A stretch of DNA of 64,000 bases from Reticulascus tulasneorum (Eukaryota > Ascomycota > Sordariomycetes > Glomerellales > Reticulascaceae): positions 1,860,001 to 1,924,000 of the forward strand of contig LSAX01000008.1 of the NCBI GenBank assembly GCA_001557505.1. Direction: 5' to 3'. Position 1 is the first letter of the stretch. Each line of letters opens with the position of its first letter. Shown here piece by piece: positions 53,461 to 64,000 of this stretch. The notes beneath the pieces were generated by a model. It was not told the origin of the DNA, made no database searches, and saw only the letters and a list, made by a program, of their open reading frames with translations. Both the position numbers and the translations under genes were made by a program.

Positions 53461-56032
53461 CTACGTCAACTTGGCGACCGTCTTCTTCCACAGGCCATCA
53501 TGCGACCAGGCCCAGTTCTTCAGGTACAGAGGATCCATGCCCGTCTCAAACGCCTCATTTCGAGCCTTGATCTGCTCGTTCCTCAGCGCCTCCCTCGCGG
53601 CCGAGCCCCTGTTATGGAGGAGCGGCAGGCGGTCGATGGCATCCATGGCCAGACTGAAGCGATCGGTCTGGTTGAGGATGGCGAGCTCGAGAGGGGTGTC
53701 GATGTTGCCCTTCTCCTTGTAGCCCCGGACGTGCAGGTTGATGCTTCCTGGTCGCTTGTAGGTCAATCGGTGGACGAGGAAGGGGGAGCCGTGGAAGTTG
53801 AAGATGATGGGCTTGTCTTGGGTGAAGAGCGAGACCCACTCGACGTCTGTCAGGCCGTGGGGGTGGTCCTCGTGGTGGATCAGCTTGAAGAGATCGACGA
53901 CATTGACGCAGCGAATCTTGAGGTCGGGGAAGTGTTGCAGTAGTAGATCAATGGCCGCCAGCGACTCGTGGGTGCTGATATCGCCGCACGAGGCCATGAC
54001 CAGGTCGGGGTCCTGGCCGGCATCGGTGCTGAACTGGGGCCAGATACCGATGCCCTTGGTGCAATGCTCGATCGCCTTCTCCATTGTCAGGTATTGCAGA
54101 TGCTCCTGCTTATCGGACACGATGACGTTGACGTAGTTCGATGATCGGAGGCAATGGTCCACGGTGGACAGTAGGCAGTTACCATCGGGTGGCAGATAGA
54201 TGCGGACGACGTTGGGGCTCTTGTTGGCAACTAGATCGATGAATGTTGGCTCTTGATGGGAGAAACCATTGTGGTCTGTCAACGTTAGCTTGGCTGTCTA
54301 ATTTATGGCAGCTGGATTGCACGTACCTTGTCTCCACACCACGGCAGTCAAGAGGATATTGAGAGAAGCAATCTTGGCACGCCATTCGACTTCGAGGCAC
54401 TTCTCGATCCATTTGCAATGCTATCGATATCGTTAGTGTCACTCGTGAGTTGAGTTTCATGAAACTTACCTGGTTCACCATCGAGTCGACCACGTGGATG
54501 AAGGGCTCATAGCTGTTGAACAGACCGTGACGACCGCTGAGGATGTAGCCTTCAAGCCAACCCTCACAGGTGTGCTCGGAGAGAATCTCCATGACGCGTC
54601 CCTCCATAGCTAGGTTGCCGCCGTCCTTGTCCTCTTCGAAGTATTCACCCATCCACACCTTCTTTCCTGCCTCATACACCTTACCGAGCTTGTTCGACTC
54701 GGTCTCGTCGGGACCGAACAGACGGAAGCTGGTGGGATTCGCTGCGACGATGTCTCTTAGGAAGAGAGACATGTTCGTCATGCTGGCACCCATAGTCTGA
54801 GCAGACTTGTCGACCTTGATCGCGTAGTCGGCAAAGTTGGGCATCTTCAGGGGCTTCTTGACGGATCCGCCATTAGCCACCGGGTTGGCACTCATACGGC
54901 GGTTACCAGTCGGGCAAAGGTCTTTCAATTCGGATATGAGATGGCCGTCCTTGAACAGGCGTTCGGGTTCGTAGCTGCGCATCCACTTTTCGAGGATCTC
55001 CCTATGCTCTGGGTTCGTCGCGGGATCGGTGATGGGGACTTGGTGAGACCGCCAGAATCCCTCGAGATATTGGTCGTCGAGCTTGCGAGGTCCGGTCCAG
55101 CCCTTGGGACTCCTGAGGATGATCATGGGCCACGCTGGCCGGAAGGCCTGGCCCGAGTCGCGTGCTTGCTTCTGGAACTTTCTGATCTCGACGACGCAGT
55201 GCTCCAGAGTGGCGGCCATGGCCTGATGCATTGACTCTACATCGTCGCCCTCGACAAAGTATGGTTGCCAACCGTAGCCAATGAACAGGCTCTCGATTTC
55301 CTTGTGAGAGATTCTGGCGAGGATGGTAGGGTTGTTGATCTTGTAGCCGTTCAAGTGCAGAATGGGGAGCACAGCTCCGTCAGTCTTTGGGTTCAAGAAC
55401 TTTGTGCTGTGCCACGCAGCCGCCAATGGGCCGGTCTCGGCCTCGCCATCACCGACGATTGTCAGGGCGATCAGATTCGGGTGGTCGAAGACGACGCCAA
55501 AGGCGTGGGAGATGGAGTAGCCGAGCTCACCACCTTCGTGGAGGGAGCCTGGAGTCTCGGGGGTGGCATGGGAGCCAATGCCGCCGGGGAATGAGAACTG
55601 CTTGAAAAACTTTTGCATTCCCTCGACATCTTCGGACTTTTCGGGGTAGACCTCGGAGTAGACACCCTCGAGGTAAGATTGGGAGAGGACGGCAGGGGCG
55701 CCGTGACCGGGGCCGGAAATGAAGAGCGCGTCCACATCGTATTTCTTGATGATGCGGTTGAAGTGCATCCAGGCGAAGATTTGGCCTGGGGCCGAGCCGA
55801 AATGGCCCAGTAATCGCAGCTTCAGGTGTTCTGTCTTGAGGGGTTCGCGGAGGAGGGGATTATCTCGGAGGTAGATCATGCCGAGGGAGAGGTATAAGCT
55901 GGCCTTGAACCAGTCATTGTACTTGACAATCTCCTCTTTCGACAGAGGGTTGCCTTTGACTGTTGACCTGGCGATTCCAAAGGCGCTGATTGACTCTATT
56001 TGGGCGTCGTTCTTGGTAGTAGAGTCTGCCAT
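53461..56032 (-). CDS. xfp: phosphoketolase (xylulose-5-P / fructose-6-P)
   Basis: Three exons (54470-56032, 54327-54420, 53461-54275; introns GTAAGT..ATAG and GTACGT..ACAG) give 823 aa, the usual length of phosphoketolases. The enzyme uses thiamine diphosphate to split xylulose-5-phosphate, and often fructose-6-phosphate, with phosphate into acetyl phosphate plus glyceraldehyde-3-phosphate or erythrose-4-phosphate. Motifs include LGHFGSAPGQIFAW, ISGPGHGAP, GGIGSHATPETPGS and GDGEAETGPLAAAW (cofactor and substrate binding), FRLFGPDETESNKL and SYEPFIHVVDSMVNQ. The small middle exon (31 codons, CKWIEKCLEVEWR) is needed to connect to DHNGFSHQEP. No targeting signal is seen, so it is cytosolic. 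A TATA box lies 130 bp upstream. The Zn2Cys6 regulator and sugar transporter follow upstream on the same strand, suggesting a sugar-catabolic neighbourhood. No acetate kinase is in the window. Confidence 0.96.
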
Positions 56033-56157
56033 GATTGCGGTTTTGGGGGGGAGGTAGAGAGGGCAGGTTGATTGCTTGGAGCGCGTGTAAGTGCACGTCG
56101 TGGGGCTTGTGAGGAATACAATGGAGGACGGGAATGGGAATGGGGGGCTTGAAGAGT

Positions 56158-56166
56158 ACGGTATTT
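56158..56166 (-). promoter_or_regulatory. TATA box of the phosphoketolase gene
   Basis: On the minus strand GGTATAAATACC lies about 130 bp upstream of the start codon at 56032, a good TATA consensus. Confidence 0.5.
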
Positions 56167-58257
56167 ATACCTCGTGTAATAAAGAAGCCCAAGGAGAAAA
56201 AGTCCAAGACGGAAAAGGCCTAAACGCAAGCTCAACAGAATTATTTTCCCTCAGTCCATCATCTCACTCGTCATGGGGGAAAAGGGCCGCCTGGCCATAG
56301 CAAACGGGGGAAGCCGTCGAAGAATCCAGGGTTCAGTGGGATGAGATGCATGTGCAAGAAGCGGGGTCTGGGCCCGTCTCGGCGAGCTTGTTCGAAAAGT
56401 GAGCTGATAATCTGTAGGCGACAATGGGAAAACGACCAAGCTCCTGTCGAGAAAGCTCGCCGAGACCCTCTCGAGAACGTGGTCTGATTCTGAATATGCT
56501 GCGGCGAGAGCCAACCGTCGTCACCTCATGCCCCACACCACACGTTGAGAGCGGCCGAGAGCTGCAGGGACGTGTGTGACGGGAGAATGACAAGCTATCT
56601 GCCGTGGGGCTGCGTCGCTTGTCTCGACGCATGCATTTCGAGGCCCTGGGACAAGTATTGATGATGCCCGTTGCATGTCAAGGAGTGAGTAAGCGAGTTC
56701 CTCCAGTCCGTACACTGAGCTCCATGGTTGGTGGTTTTCTACGAGATGAGGAGGGCATGGGGAGACATTCAGATGCCTGACACGGTACTTGGTTAGTGAG
56801 AGACGGCGATCATTGTGTTTACAGTCAGTCAAGCCTTCTTAGTCGGTTTAATTGGCAGCCAGCTCGGCCCCGTAGATATGGGACGTGAGCCAGATGTTTG
56901 GATGCAAATCTGTAGAATCTCTGGAGCTTTGTTTGTTCCAGCCATCAATCAATCTAAAGCGCCTTTGTCGGACAAAGAGCAACGAGAATCCATCATTTAC
57001 TTCAATTTACCCCGCTACCCAGGTAATATTTACCTATGACGCAGTTGGTGAAAAAGGTTCCAACTGCTAAATCAGCCCACTGCACGGAGCCAGTAACGTA
57101 CAACGAGTTAGGCTTAGGTGAACCCCCTAGCGCCATCCTGGAGAGCCTAGAAGGGCCCCACGGCACCCTATGGGGGAGAGCTTTAGAGGCTGAAGAGGGG
57201 CCTGCGGCACGATTGCCAAGTCGGACATTTATGGGGGTTTCGGTTCACTGGACATTTTCCAAGTATTTAGCTTCCCCTGCCAGGCCGAGTTGCATCCACA
57301 CCTTTTCTATTCTCGGGCGCCGGCACCCTGCGATCAAAAACCATCCGATTCCAGCCGCCGTCAATCTACTTATTAGACGATGCAGGAAGATCACGGCACT
57401 CCTGCAGGACTCTAATCGTATCCCAGACCGCACCCATCTTTTGCCACCATTATTAGCTTGTGGGAAACAACAGTAGCGCCACTTCACCGCACCCCCCATC
57501 GACGCAGCTAGTCGCGCACATGCAGCTACGGGGCCAGCTCCGGTTGTTGAGCTAGGATGGCAGCTTCGTGGCGATTCAGTTAGAGGTGGTGAGTTGCATT
57601 TACTTCTCAATTCCCACCGAATTTCATGCCACCCTGATGGTTGTGCTGCAAGGTTTTTTACGTGTCATCCTCGAGAATCGCCAAGAAACATATCGAGGCT
57701 TCAGCACAACCTCATTGATGGCTGTTCTAATTGATTCAAATAACATCAGTCATGGCACTGGCCGATCATTCTAAGATACGAAGAGGGGCCTGACGAAGAG
57801 AACCTGCCGAAGTAGCCGAACGCTGACCTAACTAAATGCAGGATGACATCTTCGAGCCGCAAAGTCAAATCCACTCGGCGCAAATGCTGCGATCGAAATG
57901 TTGAGATAAGATCGGTACAGTCATGAAATGGAACGAAAGCGACAGCTAGACGTTCCGTCTTAACCAATGGCTCGCATCCAATTGATCTTCCGCCAAACCA
58001 GCTTCCAGCTTGAGGATCCTAGTGGAGATGGCATCGCGAATGATGTGGCAGGGAAAAAACACCGAGGGTCCGATGTCTGGAATGTGACCAATCTGAAGGA
58101 TTGAGTATAGTCCAGGCGATGCAACGACAGGCTATCTTACATGAGGAGTTGATCGTAGACTTGATGCCATCACACCTGGTCGGATCTATGGTTCTCTCAG
58201 AGCCCGGGGTTGAGACGCTCAATAACTATGCCGTCAAACCCAAACCCCCACCTCAGA
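56167..58257. other. long intergenic region upstream of phosphoketolase
   Basis: About 2 kb without a recognisable gene. A 146-codon plus-strand frame (57036-57476) has neither motifs nor splice partners. The region may hold regulatory sites for phosphoketolase and the 3' flank of the regulator. Confidence 0.4.
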
Positions 58258-60654
58258 CTAGGGAGTCCGACTCGCGTCGCCCGCGTTATACACTTGCCGA
58301 ATGAACCTGTCTGCTTCGCCGATAATGCGTATACTCTGGTCTACGCTCGGTGAGCTTGGCTCTCCCATCACGCTTTGCCACCCTTCCAAAAGCTGCCGCA
58401 AATGATCGCCAGTCGCAAGCACCTCGGGCCCGATCAGTCCCTTCAGGGCCGGAATTCGACATGCTGCTAGGAGGATCAACATGGCTCCCGCCATCCTATC
58501 GAGCCAAATCAGTCCTTGCCTAGTCTTTCTTGGGGTCATTGGGAGAATGAGACGGGATAACTCACGAAAGCGAACATATCCACGTGTCCACAAACACCGT
58601 GTGGCCGAACCCTCTGAGATTCAAAATGTGCAACAAACACGCATCGAGACACGCCTTGCAATTCTTCAGCACGTCTCTACTCACCGCCCCGTTCCCATCC
58701 CCAGCCCAACTCGCACTCATGCCGCCCGCCATGCCACTCAGCATCCACATCAGGTATGGCCGGTAAATCACACTTCGACAAGTGAGATACCTCTGTCTCA
58801 GAAATCCGCCATGCTCCGTCGCCGTTCCTTGACTCCCCTCACCGAACCCAACGGTGAACGCGAAAGCTGTCGGCAGTACGTCGCGCCATTCCTCCAGCTG
58901 ATGATCAAGCTCTGCAACCATGTGCGGGAAGCGAGCGTTGTCGAGCGAGACTCCCGTGCCGCGGGCGTAAAGGAGCTGGTGCACGCGGTTGAGAAGACGG
59001 CGCATCGAGATGCAGGCCAGGAAATACAAGGAGGATTGCTCTTCTTCGAGGGCGGTGGCGTGGGTGTTGTATTCGCCCGGGAGTGGGGTGGAGGACTCGA
59101 TGCTGGCGATGCCGGACTGCGGGAGAGCCGAGAGCTCTGCGAGGTAGTCGCTGGTAAGGTGAGCAACACGTACTCAACACAGTGGTTAGTAGCTTACCTT
59201 TCCAAAATATAGCACGACCAGAATATTCGGCGAATGCGTTCCTGGTCTTCCGCGGTTTCACCTGATGGCGGGTACGAAAGGAGAAGAAGGCACTTTGCCG
59301 AGGCAGCGTTGATGTACTCCCAAGCCTGGAGCGGCCGTCGGAGGAATGCAAAGTACAAACTAGCCTTGTCAGCATGCGCGAGCTGTGATTCACGTCTACC
59401 GATACTCACCCTATGAAAAACAAGCAATGCGTCGCCATGCTGCTCACCTCCGTATGCGCCACATGCAGTTTCTTCAGCACACTGTCAAAGTACATATCCC
59501 CCATCGCCCTCCTCGCAGCCCTCTTCTTCCTCTCCTCCTCTCCCACACTCGAACCATCCGCCAGCCCCTTGACCACAAGGCTCGCACATCCCAGCGCCAT
59601 CGTCAGCAGCGCCAGGCACACCTGGATGCTATGATCCTCCAGAATACCGCTCGCAACCAGGGCTCGGGCCTTCGCCAGCTGGGCGCGCGACATGGTGGGG
59701 TACCAGAAGTTGACGGTCTGCTCGAAGGAGCTGATGATCTCGTCGATGTCCTGCGTGCTGACGTAGGGGTACATGATGCTGCCGCGGGTCTTGAGCGCGG
59801 GGCGGGACTGCTCGAGCTGGAAAATGGAGACGTAGTCGCGGCGCAGGCTGGGGAAGATGTCGAAATGCGGCCATTGGAGGACCGATTCCGTGGTGCTGGT
59901 GTGCATGGAGTCGAGGACGGCGTTCTCGAGGTCCGCCGGTGCCTGCGGTTCCGAGAGCGACGTTCGTTGCTGGTGCAGGTCGTGGGGCGAGCTAGAGAAG
60001 GAGCCCCGGGCCCGGGTGGGGATGGTGGCGGGCGATAGGATGGAAGGACGACGGCCGAGGAACGCGGATGTTGCCTGTATAGCACGTGAGAGACTGCTCT
60101 CATAGGACAAACAGGGAGAGACTAACGATACTCGAGTTCATCTCATGCAGGAACTTCTCCACCCGCAGCACACCCTCGAGGATGAGTTCGCCCTTCCCCC
60201 GGCTGGCATGGTTAGCTCAGAGCAGATCCAATGGTTCGGGGATAGGAGGGACGGGGGAGGGTCGGGGGTTGCTCACGAATTAGCTTCCGACCCGTATGTG
60301 CAGTCTTGTTCGTTGGCGGAACACGCGGCGCAGGGATTGTTCCCATTGCATCTGGGGAAACGTGTGAGCTCATCTGGATCCGGACGCCTGGGAACGCAGA
60401 TCGCACCTTATTTTCCTGGCTCTGCAAATGTCACACTATGTGCCACATGACTTGTTAGACTGAAACCATTCCCATATAAAAGAGTCTCCAACGTGTATTC
60501 TTCTCTGGAAACGTGCTAGAAACCACGTATAATCACAGTTAAATCCCGGGAGGGAAAAGCTCACAGCATGGCTGGTCCTCAACCTCTTCCTAGCAGGCTC
60601 ACTGCCCGTCCCAATCTCGCTCTCCATATTCTCCCACGTTAGCCCATCAAGCAT
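58258..60654 (-). CDS. Zn2Cys6 transcription factor with fungal-specific domain
   Basis: Eight exons (60565-60654, 60407-60435, 60277-60351, 60127-60202, 59410-60074, 59198-59359, 58566-59150, 58258-58495) give 639 aa. Splicing of a 129-nt and a 55-nt intron assembles a perfect Zn2Cys6 cluster: C31-x2-C34-x6-C41-x5-C47-x2-C50-x6-C57 (CDICRARKIRC, then NGNNPCAACSANEQDC). Upstream is a basic stretch (ARKRLRTSHA); downstream a linker and helix (ELILEGVLRVEKFLHEM). The C-terminal two thirds are the fungal_trans domain (DIDEIISSFEQTVNFWYP, then IRRIFWSCYILESDYLAEL, LPGEYN). It is a nuclear regulator binding CGG half-sites. It stands between phosphoketolase and the sugar transporter on the same strand, so it may control them; that is inference. 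The start could be the first Met or Met10. Intact. Confidence 0.88.
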
Positions 60655-61223
60655 CCGATTTGATATCTCAGGGTTGTGGGGAGGCTAGCAGCCAGCTCTT
60701 CGATCCGAAACGGGCCGAAAGAAAAAGAGAGAATGGATGCAGAAAGACTTGGACGAAGGCGCCTCAGTGGGACGAAGGGGGCGTCGGAGCCGAGATAATG
60801 TACCTGTTTTTCTCGCGCTGTACCATCCTCAGGAGCCTGTGGAGAAAGCGGGGATGCCTGTGCTTTGGGGAAACCGGGGTATCTGGGGGTGGATAGCCCG
60901 AGATGCACTAGTGCTGATGCCCGGCTTGGAATATGCCGTTGGAGCGGTGGCTTTGAGAAGGGGGTGATCTATACGAGCTGGGTATCCCATCGTTCACATG
61001 TGATGTTTTACAGGTTTGCTGTACTTCGCGCCTTTAGTAGCTGCATTTCACAGAGTAGCATCTTGGTCGAATTACAGACAATCAAATCTGAAGAATAAAC
61101 GAGCTTAATTTGTTAGGAGGTATTATTTGTAATAGGTATCTCTTCTGTCCTCCACGATAACGACCTCAGACGAAAAGCCCAGCTTAAGTGACCCCACATT
61201 CGTCCCCTTTCCTTCTCGACGCC
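60655..61223. other. intergenic, no gene seen
   Basis: Promoter side of the regulator and 3' flank of the transporter; no other feature supported. Confidence 0.4.
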
Positions 61224-62995
61224 TTAGACCTCAACAGTCTTCTCGTCGTGAGCGACCTGCATTGTGTTCAAAACCGTCAGGGCATTCCTCTTCTCCAATG
61301 ATTTCTTGACAGGATTTGGCGCGGAGAAAACCTCCTCCAGCTCCTCCAACGTGCGGTCCTTGGTCTCGGGCCAGAAGAAGTAGATGATCACCGCCTCGAA
61401 CAGATCCCAGAAGACGAACACGATGTAGAAGTAGTACCCGATGTTCAGGAATGCAGGGCCGGAGGAGTACTGGATGACGACGGAGGCCGCGGACGAGGCG
61501 AAGTTGCCCACGGCGGTACCCTTGGCACGGGTGGCTGTTGGCAGGGTCTCCGCGATATACATGCTCTGGAGCGGCGTCCAGCCGAAAGAGAAGACGATGC
61601 CGAAGATGAAAATGAAGGCGATGGTCGTGTTCGCCGCGGCAGTTTGGCTGGGGTTGTCGGTGGCCATTTTGCTGGTGCCGGTGATGACGGCGAAGCAGGC
61701 CGAGCAGAACACGATGCTGTACAGGAGAAGCGGGCGACGGCCGATCACATCGGTCATGCGAGCGCCGAGTACGGCACCGAAGAAGCAGAGAACGGGGTTG
61801 ATCGCGTTAAGGGCGAGCACCCGCTTCTCGTCCGTGATGCCGGCCGAGTCCAGCATGGCGGTCATGTAGTAGCTGGAGAGCGAGTTGCCCGAAATCTGGC
61901 CAAAGACACCCATGCCAATGACGCAAATGAGACGGCGGCGAGCAGAGTGTGTGTTCCACAGCTCGTGATAGTCCCACCATTTCTTGTCAGATGCTTGCGT
62001 GGAGATCTGGATTACCATCTCCTTCAGCTGGAGCTGCACGATCGGGTGTTGAATGTCTCCGTCGCCGTGGTAGGTCGCCAGCACCTTCGCTGCCTCCTCG
62101 TACCTGTCTTGGGCAATAAGCCAACGCGGGGATTCCGGCAGGAAGAAGACGCCGACACACACAATGCCGGAGGATACCATCTGGATCCAGATGGGAATGC
62201 GCCACGCGTGAAGGCCGTCCATGTACGAGCATCCATAAACCACCCAAGATGCTGTGATGGAGCCAACATACCTATGTAAAAGTAAGCAGATTTTCCATAA
62301 GAAGCTATTAGAGATACATACCATGTACATCCATAGTTGCCAGTGATGGTTCCTCGCCATTTCGGGTGGGAGATCTCGGAGACGTATGTCGGGGCGGAGA
62401 CGCAGCAGAAGCTCACACCGAAACCCAGAACAAAACGGCCCGCGAGAAACTGCCCCTCATTTGTCGAAGGAGCCTGGATGCAGGTGCCGATGATGACAAG
62501 CAAGCTGCCAATGAACATGCCCCAGCGTCGGCCGAGGTAGTCGTTGGCAGGTCCCGTGAAGAAGACGGCGCAAACCGAGCCGATGTTGTACCTGTGTTCG
62601 CATTATTAGCGCCAAGCCCTCTTTCTCCTTTCCAAAATGGGTTGCAAAGACTTACATGGCGAAAACGATTCCCGTACTCTCATCAACAGTGGCCCTAGAA
62701 ATCGACACAATTAGCACTGCTGGATGTTCCGCTATTCGTTCACGAGAACCACTCACTTGTGGAAATAATCCTTATACGAGTTCATGCCGTTGAGACCCCC
62801 CATGAGAGATCCATCGTAGCCGTTCAGACAACCACACAAGTAAGCAATAATCAAGGCCCCGTATAGGCGAAACATGGATTTCGTCCATGGCGAGTATACA
62901 GTCTCGTCGACATCGTGAGCAAGCTGGACAGCCGTGTCGGCGCGCTGCACATCATCATGATGGTCCGTCGTGGCAGCCTCCTTCTCCGTAGACAT
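61224..62995 (-). CDS. MFS sugar transporter
   Basis: Four exons (62757-62995, 62656-62694, 62322-62591, 61224-62271) give 531 aa; the introns are GTGAGT..CTAG, GTAAGT..ACAG and GTATGT..ATAG. The protein has the twelve-helix sugar porter layout: helix 1 with [29 protein letters not shown] after helix 2, [20 protein letters not shown] at the end of helix 6, [13 protein letters not shown] in the second half and [15 protein letters not shown] at the end of helix 12. The closest relatives I recall are fungal hexose or lactose permease-like proteins; the substrate cannot be fixed. It resides in the plasma membrane and imports sugar with protons. Same strand as the Zn2Cys6 gene and phosphoketolase downstream, fitting a sugar uptake and breakdown group. 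The 13-codon second exon is short but preserves frame and a conserved helix start. Confidence 0.92.
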
Positions 62996-64000
62996 GATGA
63001 CTGGGACTGGCGGGAAACAAGCTGTCTCCGATTGCCTATTCCACTTGATGAGACGGGACTGGACAATGCCACTTGATGAAACCAGACGGGACAAGAAGGA
63101 GCGGGACTTGGAAAAGATGAATCCATCATGAGAAATGCGGCGGACGCTCTGCCCTTATTAAGTGTTTGTTGATGACGGCCCCCGGTCCAGGTGCTCGGGG
63201 ACGGCTCTGGATGGGGGGATCCATCTGAGCCAATCCCCCCCGCATTCATCTCATATCTGGAGAATGTTGAACCTGGGGTTCATGCGGAGGAGAGCGTGAG
63301 ACTAGGCCATGGTCCGGTAGTGCAGCAGGGTGCTCGTGATATTAGCCGGGGTCGTGGGGACGTTGGACTGATGATCCATAAATCAGAGCAGTGGCCGAGA
63401 GACTTGACGGCTCCGAGATCCCCGAGGCCAATGATTTTCCAGTCTGGGGGACCCTCTATTTGTCTCGATGTCTCATGGCTCGTGCACGACTCTCTGTTAC
63501 AGTGTCCGACCTAGCTTCATCGCACTGTATTTCGGGGCAGCTTTATAGCGAGATCCTTTATACCGATCATCGCTATACATCTTTAACATATTATATGCTA
63601 GAGATATGCTATACAGATTAGGCAATCAACGGATCTTTTACCTGCCAGAAGAAAGACGCTTCATGGATTTCCACGAACATCTTGGGTATTACTGTGTATT
63701 CAGCAGTATAGTTGCGTATCACAGTCGATGTCATGTAGCTCGCTTGGGCAGTTTCGGTGACCGAGTCCGCCTCGGGCAAATAAGCGGCTCACCTCGCACT
63801 GTGCGGGCCACATATTGAAAGCTTCTAATGGGAGCGGCTGGACTGCCGGCAACATGCACAAAACTTGATCGTTCAACGTTACATTACCTATCTCGAGACA
63901 CTTCGATACCCACTGGTTTTCGAAGCAGCCGCGAGTCAGCTGCAGATTCTGGTGCGGAGGCAGCGGGGTTCATTCGGGCCTGTTCGTCGTGTCTTTCAGT
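62996..64000. other. intergenic end of window
   Basis: Promoter region of the sugar transporter and unassigned DNA to the window end; no motif-bearing frame. Confidence 0.4.

Noticed and set aside
53371..55813. Long plus-strand open frames opposite the phosphoketolase gene
   Set aside because: They are mirror frames created by the biased codon use of the phosphoketolase exons; they carry no motifs, and the minus-strand protein is certain.
57036..57476. 146-codon plus-strand gene upstream of phosphoketolase
   Set aside because: No domain, no signal peptide, odd residue composition and no splice-linked exons; a chance frame.

Overview
The window is nuclear DNA of a filamentous ascomycete (Pezizomycotina). 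Genes have one to ten exons with short GT..AG introns (46 to 129 nt), branch sites of the CTAAC/CTGAC type and TATA-like boxes. The protein families are typical of these fungi: HET, Zn2Cys6 regulators, CBM52, LysM, DUF4238, DUF3632 and fungal ubiquitin-like domains. No bacterial operon, tRNA, rRNA or CRISPR array was seen. The exact genus cannot be decided from this sequence alone. Exon joins given here were derived by hand from splice sites and reading frame.

Left part (1-18 kb): mostly gene-poor accessory DNA. It holds an intact HSL-type esterase (3363-4319), a DUF3632-like gene (5477-6400) and a row of decaying genes: a kinase-like pseudogene, a zinc-knuckle gene with an internal stop, a LysM relic, a HET pseudogene, and a PD-(D/E)XK-like gene with a probable frameshift. 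A degenerate 40-bp minisatellite lies at about 17960-18420.

Middle (18-42 kb): one large gene fuses a nucleoside-phosphorylase-like domain, a HET domain and nearly identical C-terminal repeats (18958-22311, minus). It is bracketed by two ~240-bp direct repeats. Then come a conserved membrane lipase-like gene, a secreted CBM52 protein, a SET protein with a signal peptide, a gene with a STAND-type N-terminus, ubiquitin-like domain and zinc ribbon, a DUF4238 gene and a small secreted cysteine protein. A ~1.2-kb block between the last two genes exists as a second, AT-shifted copy at 32293-33486, a good natural example of RIP. A sarcosine-oxidase-like flavoenzyme and an OPT-transporter pseudogene follow.

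Right part (42.8-51 kb): a divergent pair of large, unrecognised genes is the best candidate for an undescribed system. One (787 aa, single exon, minus) carries an internal Hint (hedgehog/intein) domain. The other (1325 aa, ten exons, plus) has a cluster of hydrophobic helices inside a large soluble protein. They share a 1.2-kb intergenic region.

Far right (52-63 kb): a single-pass membrane protein is followed by three genes all on the minus strand: phosphoketolase (53461-56032), a Zn2Cys6 regulator (58258-60654) and an MFS sugar transporter (61224-62995). This looks like a sugar uptake and phosphoketolase catabolic neighbourhood with its own regulator.
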